From NCBI GenBank assembly GCA_037176725.1, contig JAZBRS010000014.1, forward strand, positions 70,414,501 through 70,478,500: 64,000 bases of DNA. Direction: 5' to 3'. Made by a program: the position numbers and the translations under genes. Source of the stretch: Posidonia oceanica (lineage: Eukaryota; Streptophyta; Magnoliopsida; Alismatales; Posidoniaceae). The notes beneath the pieces were generated by a model that was not told the DNA's origin, ran no database searches, and saw only the letters and a program-made list of their open reading frames with translations. This document shows, in pieces, positions 43,601-55,619 of the stretch. How positions within the stretch are numbered: the first letter of the stretch is position 1; each line of letters begins with the position of its first letter.

Positions 43601-46600
43601 CAACGCGCCGATCGTCTGCTCTGCTTCCGAGTAGGTCTGCAGTTCTCCGTCGTCTTCTCCAGCTATCCTCAGGCTACGTCACGAGCCGCCGATGCCTCTC
43701 CGGTCTCCGCACGCCTCCGGAGCAGGTCGCCCGCCGTTCAGCACTTCCCCAGCATCCCTCTTCCGCCGTTCATGGCCACTGGTAGCAGTTGCTATAGTGT
43801 CCATGGCCGCCTGCAAGTTTATTGTGCATTTATTTCTGCTTACTAAGCTAATTTTGCCATATATTGCATTTTTGCCTCATGTTTTTATTTTATTGCATTC
43901 TAGTCCTGCCATCGTTTAAGAATCATTTAAGTTTGAATTTAAATCATATGAAATTGCATGAAAAACCTAAAAAACTGTCTAATTGCTAGTTAGTCCTCCT
44001 ACTGTGTTTTCCTTTAGCTTTTATTTTAGTTCAGCCCCAGCATGTTTTTTTATTTTCATTTCAGTCCTTTGCTATTACAGTTTATTTATTTTTCTTTACA
44101 TTCAGCCTAGTTATTTATTTTATTTACATTCTAGTCCATTTACAGTTCATTTAAGTTTCTGCACATTTATTTTTTTAGTCCTGTAGTTTTTTATTTTTGC
44201 ATTTCAGTCCTTTAGTTGATAATCTCATTTAATACTCTGATTTTACCTTAGTAAATTGCATTTTTAATCCTGTCTTTTTCTTTATTTACGTTTTAGTCCT
44301 CTGATCTATTAATCAAAGCATTTATTTTTCATCTTTTCTTACTGCATTGCATTATTTCCCCCATGCTTTCTGATTTTTGCACATAGGCCCTTCATTTGCA
44401 TGCACAGCATCTGTTTTTCAGCATTTTCTCTTATAAAATTGCATTTTAAACCCTACATGTTACAAAATTACACATAGGTCCTCTGCATGTTTATAAAACT
44501 CATTTAAATGCATATTTTTACTTCTAAAATTGCATTTTAGACCCTGCATAATTAAAAATTGCACATAGGTCCTCTGTTTAATTCACAGAACCCATTTTTT
44601 CTACATTTTTGCTTACAAAATTGCATTTCAACCCCTGCATGTTTCAAAATTGCATGTTAGTCCTCCACATGGTTTCAAAACTTATTTAAATGCATGTTTT
44701 ACCTTATTAAATTGCATTTCAAACCCTGCATTTTGTAAAATTGCACTTAGACCCCCCAGTTTTCAAAAACCTTGCATATAAGCCCCTAGCTTTTCAAAAT
44801 TCTCGCATTTAGGTCCTTAACTTTTTCAAAAATTGCATATAGGTCCCTAAGTCTTCTGAAAAGTTATTCTTAGGTCCTTTCTTGCATTCCTGCATGCATT
44901 TGCACCCATGCATCTTTGCATTTGTCATTTTTACACACACTTAAGCACACTTAGCTCCCATTTACATGGAAGGACCTGTTTTGCACACTCCTAGGACCTT
45001 CTTTACACTTAGATCCATTTTTCTCCCCTATTCTGGCCCCTCTGCCTTGAAGCCAGCATATCTTCCTATCTGGCCACCGAATCTTCTCAACTAAGCTACC
45101 TAGACGACCCCAGTGGAGCACTTTTCCACATGGACCCAGCATTTCTCAAATCAGGCTTCAGATTCCCAAGGTAAGTCCTTCTGAACCCCTGCACAGCATA
45201 CATTTGCACACCATTTGCATTGCATACATTGTTTTTGCTTTCTGTTTCCTCGAGCATATAGATTAAGGCCTCATCTTCTCATCTATCAACTCTATCTCCC
45301 CTTTTCGCGTACTCTCAGTGCCTTGTGTTGCGTTTCCCCTGGATTCGCTATTAATTATGACTTTCTTCCCCCTTTTATCCACGATCCGATCGCATCGCGA
45401 GCTTTTGGCAGCGTGCGAGACATATCGTGGGACACTTTGGTGGGAAACAGTCACAAGACAGTGGTAATTCCTCCACTTGCTTCCTTTCCTCTCTGTAGGT
45501 CTTCACACCTACATTGCGTGGTCTTTAAGCGGCATTTGTTCTCACACATACTCTGCTTACCTCCCCTTTCCTTCTCCTGCTCTTCCTCTTTGCATCTGCA
45601 TCTGCATGGCTTTGTCGATGTTTTGTTTCGCTTTGCTTTTGGCACCGTTTTGCGTGCCTGCTTCGTTTTTGGCATCGTTTTGCGTGCCGATCTTGTTTTC
45701 TCGCACTGCTTTGTATGTCGCTTTGTTTCTTGCACCGTTTTGCATGTCGCTTCTGTTTCTTCCACCGTTTTACGTGCTGGCTTTGTTTTCTGTACCGTTT
45801 CGCGTGCCGCTCTTGTTTCTTGCACCGTTTTGCGTGCCATTTCTGTTTCTTGCACCGTTTTGCGTGCTGGCTTTGTTTTCTGCACCGTTTTGCGTGCCGC
45901 TCTTGTTTCTTGCACCGTTTTGCATGCTGGCTTTGTTTTCTACACCATTTTGCGTGCTGCTTTGTTTTCTCGCACTGTTTTGCGTGCTGATCTTGTTTTC
46001 TTGCACCGTTTCGCGTGCCGCTTCCATATCTCACATTGTTTTGCATGTTTTATGCTGTTTTCTCTTGCAAGTCGCCCGCATTGCTTGGTTTTACCGTCGC
46101 TTTGCTTTTCTGCCTACATTTGCATATAGGGCAGTGATGCTTATTGCTTGGAGTTCTCACGAGCCAGGTTTCACCTGGTTCGAAACACAGACAGCGTTTC
46201 TGAGCGCTTAGACTGCACGTTTACTTCCCTGCATTGCATCCCATCACTTAGAGCACACCTTCGAGCATTCATTGGCACTTAGGCATTCATTGGCACTTAG
46301 GCATTCAAACCTGCATTTCCCTGTGTATGCGAGCGTAAGCCTTGAAAGACCGATTCTCGGGCGTGTCGGGGGTGCCTAACACCTTCCCTGCACGTAATAG
46401 GAGTGCTTGCCCAATCTTTTGGCCCGTAATGACCATATTGCCCTTATCCTAGGCATGAGTCATATCATTTGCATGCATTTGCATTTGTTTTGCTTTGCAT
46501 TGCATCCTTTGCTTGGTTTTGCGTGTTAATCCACACATTTCCTCAGTTTTCCTTGTCTCCCGATAATAGACACGGTGGCGACTCTGAATTGTCTTATCTT

Positions 46601-46751
46601 CTTCTTTTCTTATCTTTTCTCCTCTGTTTCAAGTGTTTTCGAGTTGAGCCTTCCTCCTCGGACATAGCCGCTTATAGTGAGCCTGATTCTGATCAGTGCA
46701 CGCGAGCTTTTGGCAGTGTGCATGGACGATCTGAACATCGGGATTACTACA
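40650..46751 (+). mobile_element. Solo LTR E nested between gag and protease of B2
   Basis: It starts TGTTGACACC and ends GGATTACTACA, 6102 bp, with target duplication GCCGA (40645-40649) and GTCGA (46752-46756), one transition apart. Excising it and one duplication restores colinearity with A across the gag/protease border. It has an A-rich tract (41340-42130), pyrimidine tract (42150-42400), GC-rich island (42400-43800), TGCATTTAGTCC-type repeats (43880-44890), first U5-like block (45300-45520), the largest 30-bp repeat array (about 45636-46060), the conserved block (46345-46450) and a PBS-like motif (46576-46586). Confidence 0.93.
45636..46060 (+). repeat. 30-bp minisatellite in LTR E
   Basis: About 14 units share the core GCACCGTTTTGCGTG followed by a variable TTTGTTTCTT part. 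LTRs D and F carry only about five units at the same place (37062-37192 and 61732-61880). Confidence 0.85.
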
Positions 46752-49395
46752 GTCGACATATCCATTTGGGACCTGATACACACCTCTGTCGAACACCACG
46801 AGGCTTTTCTTCGCGTGTTCCAAGCCGCCCATGTGTCCCAAACCATAGAACCTGCCGCCTTGGAAAACATGGTTGGAATGATTGTGGAACCCTAGGTCAT
46901 CACTTTCACGAGTGATGAGTTACCTCCGGCGAGGATAAATCATAACCAACCCTTGTTCGTCACGGTACAATTCAAGAACTTTCGCATTCCCCTTGCGCTA
47001 GTCGATAATGGATCAGGCCTTAACTCCTGTCCCTTGCGAACAGCAACTAAGCTCGGATTCAAGGCCGAGGACATTACTCCGGCTGTAAAGGGAATGACAG
47101 CTTTTGATAATACCCACCATAACGCTCTAGGGATTTTGATTATTCCTCTTATCATTGGTCCGGTCACATTCGATGTGGAATTCTACGTCGTTGACTTGGA
47201 GCCTAACTTCAACTTTCTGCTTGGGCGCCCTTGGCTCCACAAGCATCAGGTTATCCCCTTGACCCTCCATCGCATGATCAAGTTTTGCCGAGGCGACGAT
47301 GTCATCGTTGTTATGGCAGAAGACTTTGAGAAGGAGCGGATCGAGACAGTCTCCTCTGTCTCTTCACAGACTGTCCCTTTTGACCCCGAACTCTCTGATG
47401 CTTTATACCGCGTTAATCGGTGCGAGCTGGTTAACTTTTTACCAGATCCTTGAACGTGTCAACTCCTTAGCCGTTCACAATAATCCTTTCCAGATGGTCG
47501 AAAACGTCTATCATAGGTGGGGTTACGTCAAGGGGACGTCGCTCGGGCGATACGGCCAGGGAATCGCTGAACCGATCGTGGCAGAGGAGCGAAGAGACAA
47601 CGAGGGTCTTGGATACGACCTGCAAGCTGATGAAAGCAAGCGCCTGCAACCAAAGAATCGAAGAATGATCATTCCCCGGGACCTCGCTAACTTCACTAGT
47701 GCAGGTATCCTGGGTTCAAGCGCAGTTCAAGCCGTAGTGCAGTCGGAACCATGCCAAAGCCCTCCGTTGCCAGGAGAAGACTGGGTCTGCATTGAGGACT
47801 ACTACTCGGATGAGGAGCAGTCTGGCACAGTAGGGGTAGCCCGAACCTACAGCGAAATTCAGCTCGGCTCAGCAGCACCTCAGTCAGTTTGTCTGGCCCT
47901 TCCCTCCACAGATCATAAAGCAGCAGATTTGGCAAACCCTTTGATAGATTTGACAGTCTCTAATCTTCCTGCAGTCTTGTCAGCATCACCGACGCCAACA
48001 CAAACAACTTTGAGGTCAAAGACACCAGCTCAGGCACAGTTAGCCAGTCCGCCCGCGGCTACTGTTGTATCAGTACAACTATCACCCTCTCTAGCGGGTC
48101 AATCACTGAGTTCAGCCAGCAGCACGACTTAGCCCATTTCAGTAGCCACATCACAAGCAATGCCGCTGGCTCAGTCAGTCACACATCCTCCTGCCTCAAA
48201 AGATCAACTCTCGTGGCAGGCCCCCATGGCGTCAGAGGCCGTGCAATCACCATCACAATCAGAACCAGAGGCCCTGTCGAGCAGCACGACCTCCCAGCCA
48301 TTGGTCTCCCAGAAGAACAGCTTCGCCTCCCCTCCAGCTGCGACAGTGACTTTGGCAGCACACCCATCAGCAGTGCTGCTGACCAATCTGTTTGGATCAC
48401 TGATGATCAGGCTACCGCAATCTGCCATGCCCGCAGGCCAGCCAAAGCAAGCATCCAGAACCGTGGTACATCTAGCAGTCGGGCCAGAGCTAGAGGCCCC
48501 CGGCGCTTACTACGTCGACTCACCCTCGGATGAGGAGGAAGGAGCGGCCACCGAGGCCCAGGTCGACACGTGGATAGGAGACGTAGAGCTGTTATACCAA
48601 GAACAGCTCACGTCATTAACAGAGGACCTGGCAGCCTATCAGGTGGCTGTGAAGAAGGGGAAAGCCATGGCTACGGACTCCTCCCTGCAGAAGGACCATG
48701 CCTCTATCATGGTCATTGAAGAAAACTCAGCGGCAGTGGCCCCCACTAGATCGGATGAACTGATCACTTTGCAGCCACAAGGCGGGTCTAGATGGTTGGT
48801 GCAGCACATGCCTCACTCCAGCAATACCCCGATTGGCCACTAGTCTGATATACCCTCCGCAAGAAGGAGCATGGAGGGGGAAGCACTGACAGTACAGATA
48901 GTGACAGAATCAGCTGAATCAGCAGAGCCAGTAGTGGCAGAGTCAGTGGCAGTGCCAGAAACAGAGTTAGCAGTAGTGTCATCAGCAGCAGAGCAGACAA
49001 AGGAAGTTGCCAGGATAGAGGTCGCGCATCAAGGATACAGAAACACTTGAGTAGGCGTGACCATCCTGAAGTGTCATCAGGGCCAAGAAGCAAAACATCT
49101 ACACTCCTTTGACATAACAAACCCTACCTTCGAAAAGGAGATTCTCTCGGAACTTGTTGCATACGGAGAAGAAGATGATGCAAGCGAGGATGAGAATGAT
49201 GGACCATCGCCTGAGTTCCAGCCCTACGACGACGATCCAAAAGGCCCCAACCTTCATGTCGAAGAGGAGACAGAGGTTGTTAACATCGGCACAGCCGAGG
49301 AAACCAGAGAAGTTCGCATCAGCACCCTATTATCGCCCTAAACCAGGACAGAGTTCATTGTATTTCTGAAAGAGTATGCAGATGTCTTCGCCTAG
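46752..49395 (+). pseudogene. Protease, G-patch-like segment and linker of element B2
   Basis: This aligns with the 4675-7296 frame of A. The protease motifs LALVDNGSGLNS and LLGRPWLH are readable, and the G-patch-like stretch is TSLGRYGQGIAEP with GLGY. Lesions include TAG at 46893-46895 (CAG in A), a one-base insertion near 47447, TAG at 48130 and 48841, TGA at 49048-49050 (CGA in A), TAA at 49339-49341, and TAG at 49393-49395. That last stop is the same codon that is TGA in A. The linker shares the acidic EDYYSDEEQS patch. Confidence 0.87.
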
Positions 49396-50160
49396 AGCTA
49401 TGAAGAAATGGTTGGCCTCGATGTCGAAATAGTAGTCCATAACTTGCCCTTGAATCCATATGCCAAGCCAGTAAAGCAGAAGTTGAGAAGATGGCGACCA
49501 CAGTGGCTGCTCATGATCAAAGAAGAGATAATGAAGCAGCTCAGTGTCAATTTTCTAAAGGTCGTTCTTTACCCTGAGTGGCTTGCGAACATTGTGCTAG
49601 TGCCTAAGAAGGATGGCCGGATCCGGATATGTATCGACTACAGGGACCTGAACAAAGCAAGTCCCAAGGATGATTTCCCATTGCCTCATATTGACGTCCT
49701 AGTCGACAACACTGCAGGCCACAAGATGCTATCCTTTATGGACGGCTTCTCCGGCTATAATCAGATCAAAATGGCAGAAGAAGACATGGAAAAGACTTCA
49801 TTCATCACCCCCTAAGGGGTCTTCTGTTATCAAGTTATGCCGTTTGGACTGAAGAATGCTGGCGCAACCTATCAGAGGGCCATGACTACACTTTTCCACG
49901 ACCTCATGCACCAAGAAGTGGAGGTCTATGTAGATGACATGATTGCCAAAACCAAAGAGCCTGAGGATCACCTTGCCTGTCTGAAGAAGCTCTTTGACCG
50001 CTTGAGGAAATACAAACTGAGGCTTAACCTCAGTAAATGCGTGTTTGGGGTATCATCTGGCAAACTTCTGGGCTACATTGTTAGCCAGAGGGGGATTGAA
50101 GTGGACCCAATGAAAGCAAAAGCCATCGTAGACATGCCACCCCCAAGACTGAAAAGCAGG
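49396..50160 (+). pseudogene. Reverse transcriptase of element B2
   Basis: Motifs RICIDYRDLNKAS, SFMDGFSGYNQI, MPFGLKNAGATYQRAM and VYVDDMIAK are all intact. One stop (TAA 49813-49815, TGG in A) interrupts it. After DMPPP near 50145 the frame shifts by -1, at the same position as in A. Confidence 0.92.
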
Positions 50161-52549
50161 TTCGAGGCCTACTTGGGCGTTTATAGTATATCAGTCGCTT
50201 CATTGCACAGCTTACGCCCATCTGTGAGCCCATATTCAAGCTCCTGAAGAAGAATGCACAAATCGACTGGAGCGAGGAGTGCTAGGATGCACTTGATAAA
50301 ATCAAGCAGCTTCTGAGCAAACCTCCTATCTTGGTTCCTCCCACGCCAAGGAGACCTTTGCTTCTTTACCTTTCTACCACGCAGCATTCCATGGGCGCCG
50401 TCTTGGGCCAACATGACGAATCTGGTAGAAGGAGCGCGCCATTTATTACCTGAGCAAGAAGTTTAATGAATGCGAGGCTAGGTACAGCCCAATAGAGAAG
50501 ACTTGCCTATCCCTTGTCTGGGCTGCACAAAAACTAAGGCATTATATGATGGCATACCCCCTTTAGCTCTTGTGCCAGTATGATCCTATCAAGTTTCTCT
50601 TTTAGAAGCCGACTATGGTGGGCAGATGTGTCAAGTGGTAGGTGTTGTTATCTCAATACGACATCACCTTCGTCACACAGAAATCGATGAAGGGCCAGGC
50701 CATGGCAGATCACCTTGCTGATTTTCCTTTGCCTGAATACCAGCCACTCCAGACGCAGTTCCCTGACGAGGACATTCTCTTTGCAATGGAGGACTCTGAG
50801 GAGAAAGACCCTGAGGACTAAGAGCAATGGCAGCTGTACTTTGATGGCACTGTCAACAAGAAGGGCCGAGGCGTAGGCGCAGTGCTGACCATGCCCCAGG
50901 GGCAGATGATTCCTTTTGCGAGGAAGTTGACTTTCACATGCATAAACAATGAAGCAGAATATGAAGCATGCATCCTGGGATTGAAAGTCACCCTCGAGCA
51001 TAAGGCGCAGAAGCTGCATGTGCACGGCGACACCATGCTGGTGATCTCTCAAGTGAATGGCGACTGGAAGACAAAAGATCCAAAACTTATGCCATATCAC
51101 GAACACCTGCTGAAGCTAATAGAAGAATTCGGGAGCATCAGCTTCACATACATGAACAGAGCAAAGAATGCATATGCAGACGCACTAGCAACCCTAGCAT
51201 CCTAGCTTAGTATACCTAAAGACAGTGTAGTAGATGTGTCAGTTACCCGCATAGAGGAGCCCACGCATTGCATGAACATAAAGGAGGCAGATTCAGCAAA
51301 GGAGCGGCCGTGGTATCATGACATCAAGGCTTTCTTGGAATCCGGTAGCCTTCCACCTGGTACCACAGCAGCAGACAAGAGAACTTTGGCGCGTCTGGCG
51401 TCGAAGTATGTGTTAGGGGCTGGGCAGCTATACAGAAGATTGTATAATTAGATGCTATTACGCTGCTTGAACAAGTCGGAGGCTGACACGCTGATACTTC
51501 AAGTGCACGCAAGGACCTGTGGCCTACACATGAACGGCATCCTCCTAGCCAAGAAGATCATGCTCCAAGGATATTTCTGGCAGACCATGGAAGCGGACTG
51601 CTGCTGATTCGTGCGTAAATGCCACAACTGCCAAATCCATGGTAACTTTATCAGGGCTCCCCCACAACAGCTACATAACATGTCTTCACCATGGCCTTTC
51701 TCCACCTGGGGGATCGACGTCATTAGTGCAATACACCCTGCTGCTTCGAACAGTCATCGCTTCATCATGCTAGCGATTGACTACTTTACTAAGTGGGTGG
51801 AAGCAGCCTCTTATAAGACAGTCACCGCTATGGCAACAGAAAAGTTTATCAGGAACAATATCGTTGCCCGATATGGGGTTCCGCACTCCATCATCTCTGA
51901 TAATGGCACAAACTTCATTGCCAAAAGAACCGAGGAGTACCTGCAGAGTCTCAAGATCAAGCATCATAGGTCCTCACCTTATCGGCCCTAGATGAATGGA
52001 ACAATGGAGTCTGCTAACAAAAACATTATCAAAATCCTGAAGAAGATGGCAGAAACCCACAAGGATTGGCATGACAAGCTCCCGTACGTGCTCTGGGCAT
52101 ACAGGACATCAATCCGGACCTTGACGGGAGCCACCCCGTACTCTCTAGTGTACGGCATGGAAGCGGTGTTACCTGTCGAAGTAGAGATCCCCTCACTGCG
52201 GATCCTACGAGAAGCTAAGTTGGAGGAGGCAGAATGGGTCGAAGACCACTGCTTCCAACTGAATTTGATTGATGAGCACAGACTACAAGCTCACAATGCT
52301 CACTGTTACCAGAAGGGGATGGCTAGAGCGTTCTTGAAGAAAGTCCAACCCAGAAGCTTCCGGCCAGGAGATCTCGTTCTGCGCGCCATCCATTTACCCG
52401 ACGGTCGAGGCAAATTCCGACCCAACTGGCGTGGTCCCTTTGTGGTCAAACAGATCTTCTCGGGCGGCGCTGTAACTCTTGAGGACATGGACCAGGGCGA
52501 GTAGTCTGAGTTGGTCAACTGGTGTTACCTCAAGAAGTACTATCAGTAG
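50161..52549 (+). pseudogene. RNase H, aRNH and integrase of element B2
   Basis: The domain order matches A. The Ty3 RNase H is at about 50280-50740, broken by TAGs at 50184, 50283, 50564, 50603 and 50639 and a one-base deletion near 50430. The archaeal-type RNase H is at 50825-51205 (LYFDGT, NNEAEYEA, HGDT, NAYADALA). The integrase zinc site has C-x2-C in KCHNCQIHG, but the first His region reads HARTCGLHMNG. Core residues are in TWGIDVIS, IISDNG and NGTMESANK, and the GPF module is NWRGPFVVKQIFSGG. Further stops are TAA 50819, TAG 51203 (TGG in A), TAG 51449, TGA 51605, TAG 51989 and TAG 52502 (CAG in A). Confidence 0.9.
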
Positions 52550-53949
52550 CCTGGAGCAACCATTGTAAATCCTTCTTCTCCGTCCCACCTTTTGTACTCC
52601 CATCCCTTGCACGTTTCCATTCCTCTTTTCGTCCTACCTCCCCCATCTTTACCCCTATGCATCTCCATACATCACTTTGCTCTATCTTCTGCATTTTTAT
52701 CACTGCATCCCCGTATGTTCCATCCTTTACCCCCTTTTATAATCATCATCGTCATCCTCTTAAATCATGCATTGCATATTGCCCGGTGATGAAAACCGGA
52801 AGTGCTTGCCTGCTCTAGAAGGAGTCTCCCGACCTCACCTGACACTACTTGGATGACTTAGCTAGTGAGGGAGCCACCACTCAGTGAGCACGGGCGAAAT
52901 GCCCAAACACCTAAGGACTTACACTCCTAGAAGAATGTTAGGCGTTACCCAGAAAGGAATACATGCCTATGCCTGGATGCACAAGAAAAGAAAGAAAAAG
53001 AAAGTCAAAGTTCACACCAGAAAGTCCTAGCCCCCATGTCTCAGAAGCCAAGCACCCATTCCTCTAGGGTAGGGATAGCGGAGACCTGCAAGTCTGAAAA
53101 AAAAAAAGAAAAGAAGAGGAAAAGAAGAAAAGAAGAAAGAGAAAGAAAAACAACAAAAAGAAAAAAAAGAGAGTGATAGAAAAGAATGAAAAAAAAAAGA
53201 GAATGATAGAAAAGAAAAAAAAGGAGAAAGCAAAAGTTAACCCCAAAATGATGGCAAGTAGAGTAATCCTGCACCTCTCATCTACCCCAGAGAAGAGTCA
53301 AAATTCAAGCCAGGTCCTCCTCTCCATGACAGGAACAGGGAGAGCCCTGCACCCCTATATAGAAGCAAAAGAGACAAGAAAAAGGAAAAGAATAAGTGTA
53401 AGTCCTTGAGAGTTTGGCATGGAGCCTGTCCTCTCTACACCACCACCAAACATCACCAACACCCTTTCCTGGAGTGCCACCAACAAGTTAGGAGTCTGAG
53501 TAGAGTCCAGTGAGTTAGGGACCACTCCCTTCCTATACAGCAGGCACCAAAGCACTCCCGATGCTGAGGGCAAACTACACCAATCATAAATCATGCATAC
53601 ATCTGCATTTCCAATCATCTCCTCTCCCTCTGATCATTCCGCCTTGCAAGACTTGCTCCAGCACTGAGACAGTACTCCTATTCAACACACGTTGGCATCA
53701 TCGAGCTGCACTGGTCCAGAACTCCTGCCAGTCCCCGCCCCCGTGCCAACAAAATCCCCTCACTTATATGTGTTTAATTGCTATGCTCTGAATGTTTACT
53801 GTTGAATATGTTGAACTGCTTTACCAGCTTCAGAATCTGCTTTCAGTCAGTGATTATGTGCCTGTATGAAATCTAATAATCTACAGTCTTGGTAATAGGT
53901 ACCTGAAGATTTTGCAACAGCCATCTGCCTACATTCTGCAGTCTGCGTA
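52550..53949 (+). other. 3' spacer of B2 between integrase and accessory ORF
   Basis: No conserved ORF. 52780-52890 aligns with 1250-1385 of A. An A/G-only stretch lies at 53091-53226, matching an A/G-rich tract at a similar position in A. The end aligns with A 40-210. Confidence 0.7.
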
Positions 53950-55152
53950 ATGGGTTTCCCTACTCTAGTGACCCCGGTGCACTGTTTTGAGATCTTGCGA
54001 GAGTAGATCGGTAAGCTTACCAAAGATGACTGCGAAAAGCTACGCCTATGGGGCATTCCAACCAAACTGCTGAAGGCTGCTGATGTAGAAGTGAGCCACC
54101 ATCTTCTGTGCACCGTTGCAAGGTTCTGGAAACCGGCGCACCATGTCTTCCGCTTTGGCAGAACTGAAATGACACCCACACTGGAAGAAGTGCACTAGAT
54201 CTGTGGTTTCTCCAAGATCATGGGACCGCCTATCTTCATGAGGCGTGACGGATACATTGCAGTCCTGAGACAGCAGACTGGGCTCTCTACTCGAAGCTGT
54301 CAGTAGAGACTGATCTGTACCAGCAGGCCCACGCCCCTACTTCGCCTAGCATACTTTGATGATATCGTGGAAAAGCACGCTGAACTCGGAGACGAACTGT
54401 GGCTCCAAGGATCTGTCACCCGTTTCCTAGGCAAGCTGGTCCTTACTCATGGCCGACTAACAGTGGCCATCGAGATCGTAGAAATAGCACTTGCTGTGGT
54501 GACTCGGCAGATAGACCTAGTACCGGTTGTTCTGACAGAAACATACCGCAGGCTGGACCGCATCTCACATCGCTGCTGCCACTTTCATGGCTGCGGAGCA
54601 CTTATACAGGTCTAGCTAGCCGCACACTTAGAGATGGACCTTCTGCGCCCCCAGGTGCATGCTTTTGAAGCCTACTGCAACAGTGGCCATGCCAAGGCAG
54701 TCATGAGCATCAAAGAAGAATACGAGAAGCTATCAGAGCTGACAGATGACGCAGTAACCTAGCGTATCATCCCCTCCATGGCCGAACCATTCACTGTCTT
54801 CTTCAACACACGCGACATGCGGCTGATTGTACTACCAGGATTCACTGCGGGTGTGGAATACCACCTTATCAGGGTCATGCGCCAGTTCGGCTTCCAGCAG
54901 GGTGCCTTTGTTGACAGCACAGCGCCTAAGGTTCTTCAGACATATCCCCTCAGTACAACTACCCCAACAAAGGAGCTGGCCAATCTGATGCAGCATGGAG
55001 TGCGATCAACAGACATCGCAACTACGAGAGGCATAGGATGCACCCCTGAGTACGTTACTGAGGTGCAAGACCTCTGGCCCATCAATGAAATCCCGCCAGG
55101 CGATCTCCTGTTCCCTGACTTTGGGAAATCAAAGAAGGCTCGAACCAGCTAG
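53950..55152 (+). pseudogene. Accessory ORF with DUF7745-like domain, five TAG stops
   Basis: A single 400-codon frame runs from ATG 53950 to TAG 55150-55152 with no frameshift, broken by exactly five stops, all TAG (54004, 54196, 54304, 54613, 54760). It is sense-oriented between integrase and the 3' LTR. Recognisable stretches are ARFWKPAHHVFRFGRTEMTP, RCCHFHGCGALIQV and GVEYHLIRVMRQFGFQQG. Their order resembles the plant DUF7745 family, which is related to the plant mobile domain, as I recall it; no search was run. No catalytic motif is recognised and the function is unknown. Element A starts the same ORF at its 13 visible codons. The intact frame length despite five stops implies it was coding when the element moved. 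Confidence 0.72.
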
Positions 55153-55619
55153 AGCGTTTATGCAGCTGCTATTTAGTTTCCTTTCAAGTTATGCTATATC
55201 TTTTGGCCTGCCACAGGCGTGTAACCAATAGTTCTATCAATGCAAAAGTGTTTTGTGCTGTTTGCTTGCACTTCAAGACTGCTTAATGCATTTTATAATT
55301 CTTGCCAATCATATCTTGAGGCCCCTGGCTAGACTTGCTGCCAACATGATGCAGGAAAGTCCTCAATAATCAATCCGGAGTCCAGAATCTCTGCAGACCC
55401 ACGCCGTCAAGTCAAGCCATCAGGCACCCAACTGAGTCTCCGCAGGGCTGGTACCCTAAACTACTCGTCTGACAAACACGTCAATCTTGTCTATCCTTCG
55501 CTTTTCGATGCCAGGGGCACTTTGGCTGTCCCCTGGTATCATCCTGATACCAGGGGCATCTTTTTTAGATGTCCTGTGGTATCACACCCTGTCGTTCCCC
55601 CGTTGATATACCTGGATGT
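55153..55619 (+). other. B2 3' UTR spacer before hairpin array
   Basis: No gene. 55443-55600 matches X 17556-17725 and contains a dyad, CCAGGGGCA ... CCCCTGG ... CCAGGGGCATC, around GGCTGTCCC. Confidence 0.6.

Noticed and set aside
50135..50190. Classic programmed -1 frameshift signal at the RT/RNase H border
   Set aside because: CCACCCCCA does not fit X XXY YYZ in the zero frame, and re-pairing would be poor. Kept as a shared frame break, not called a recoding site.
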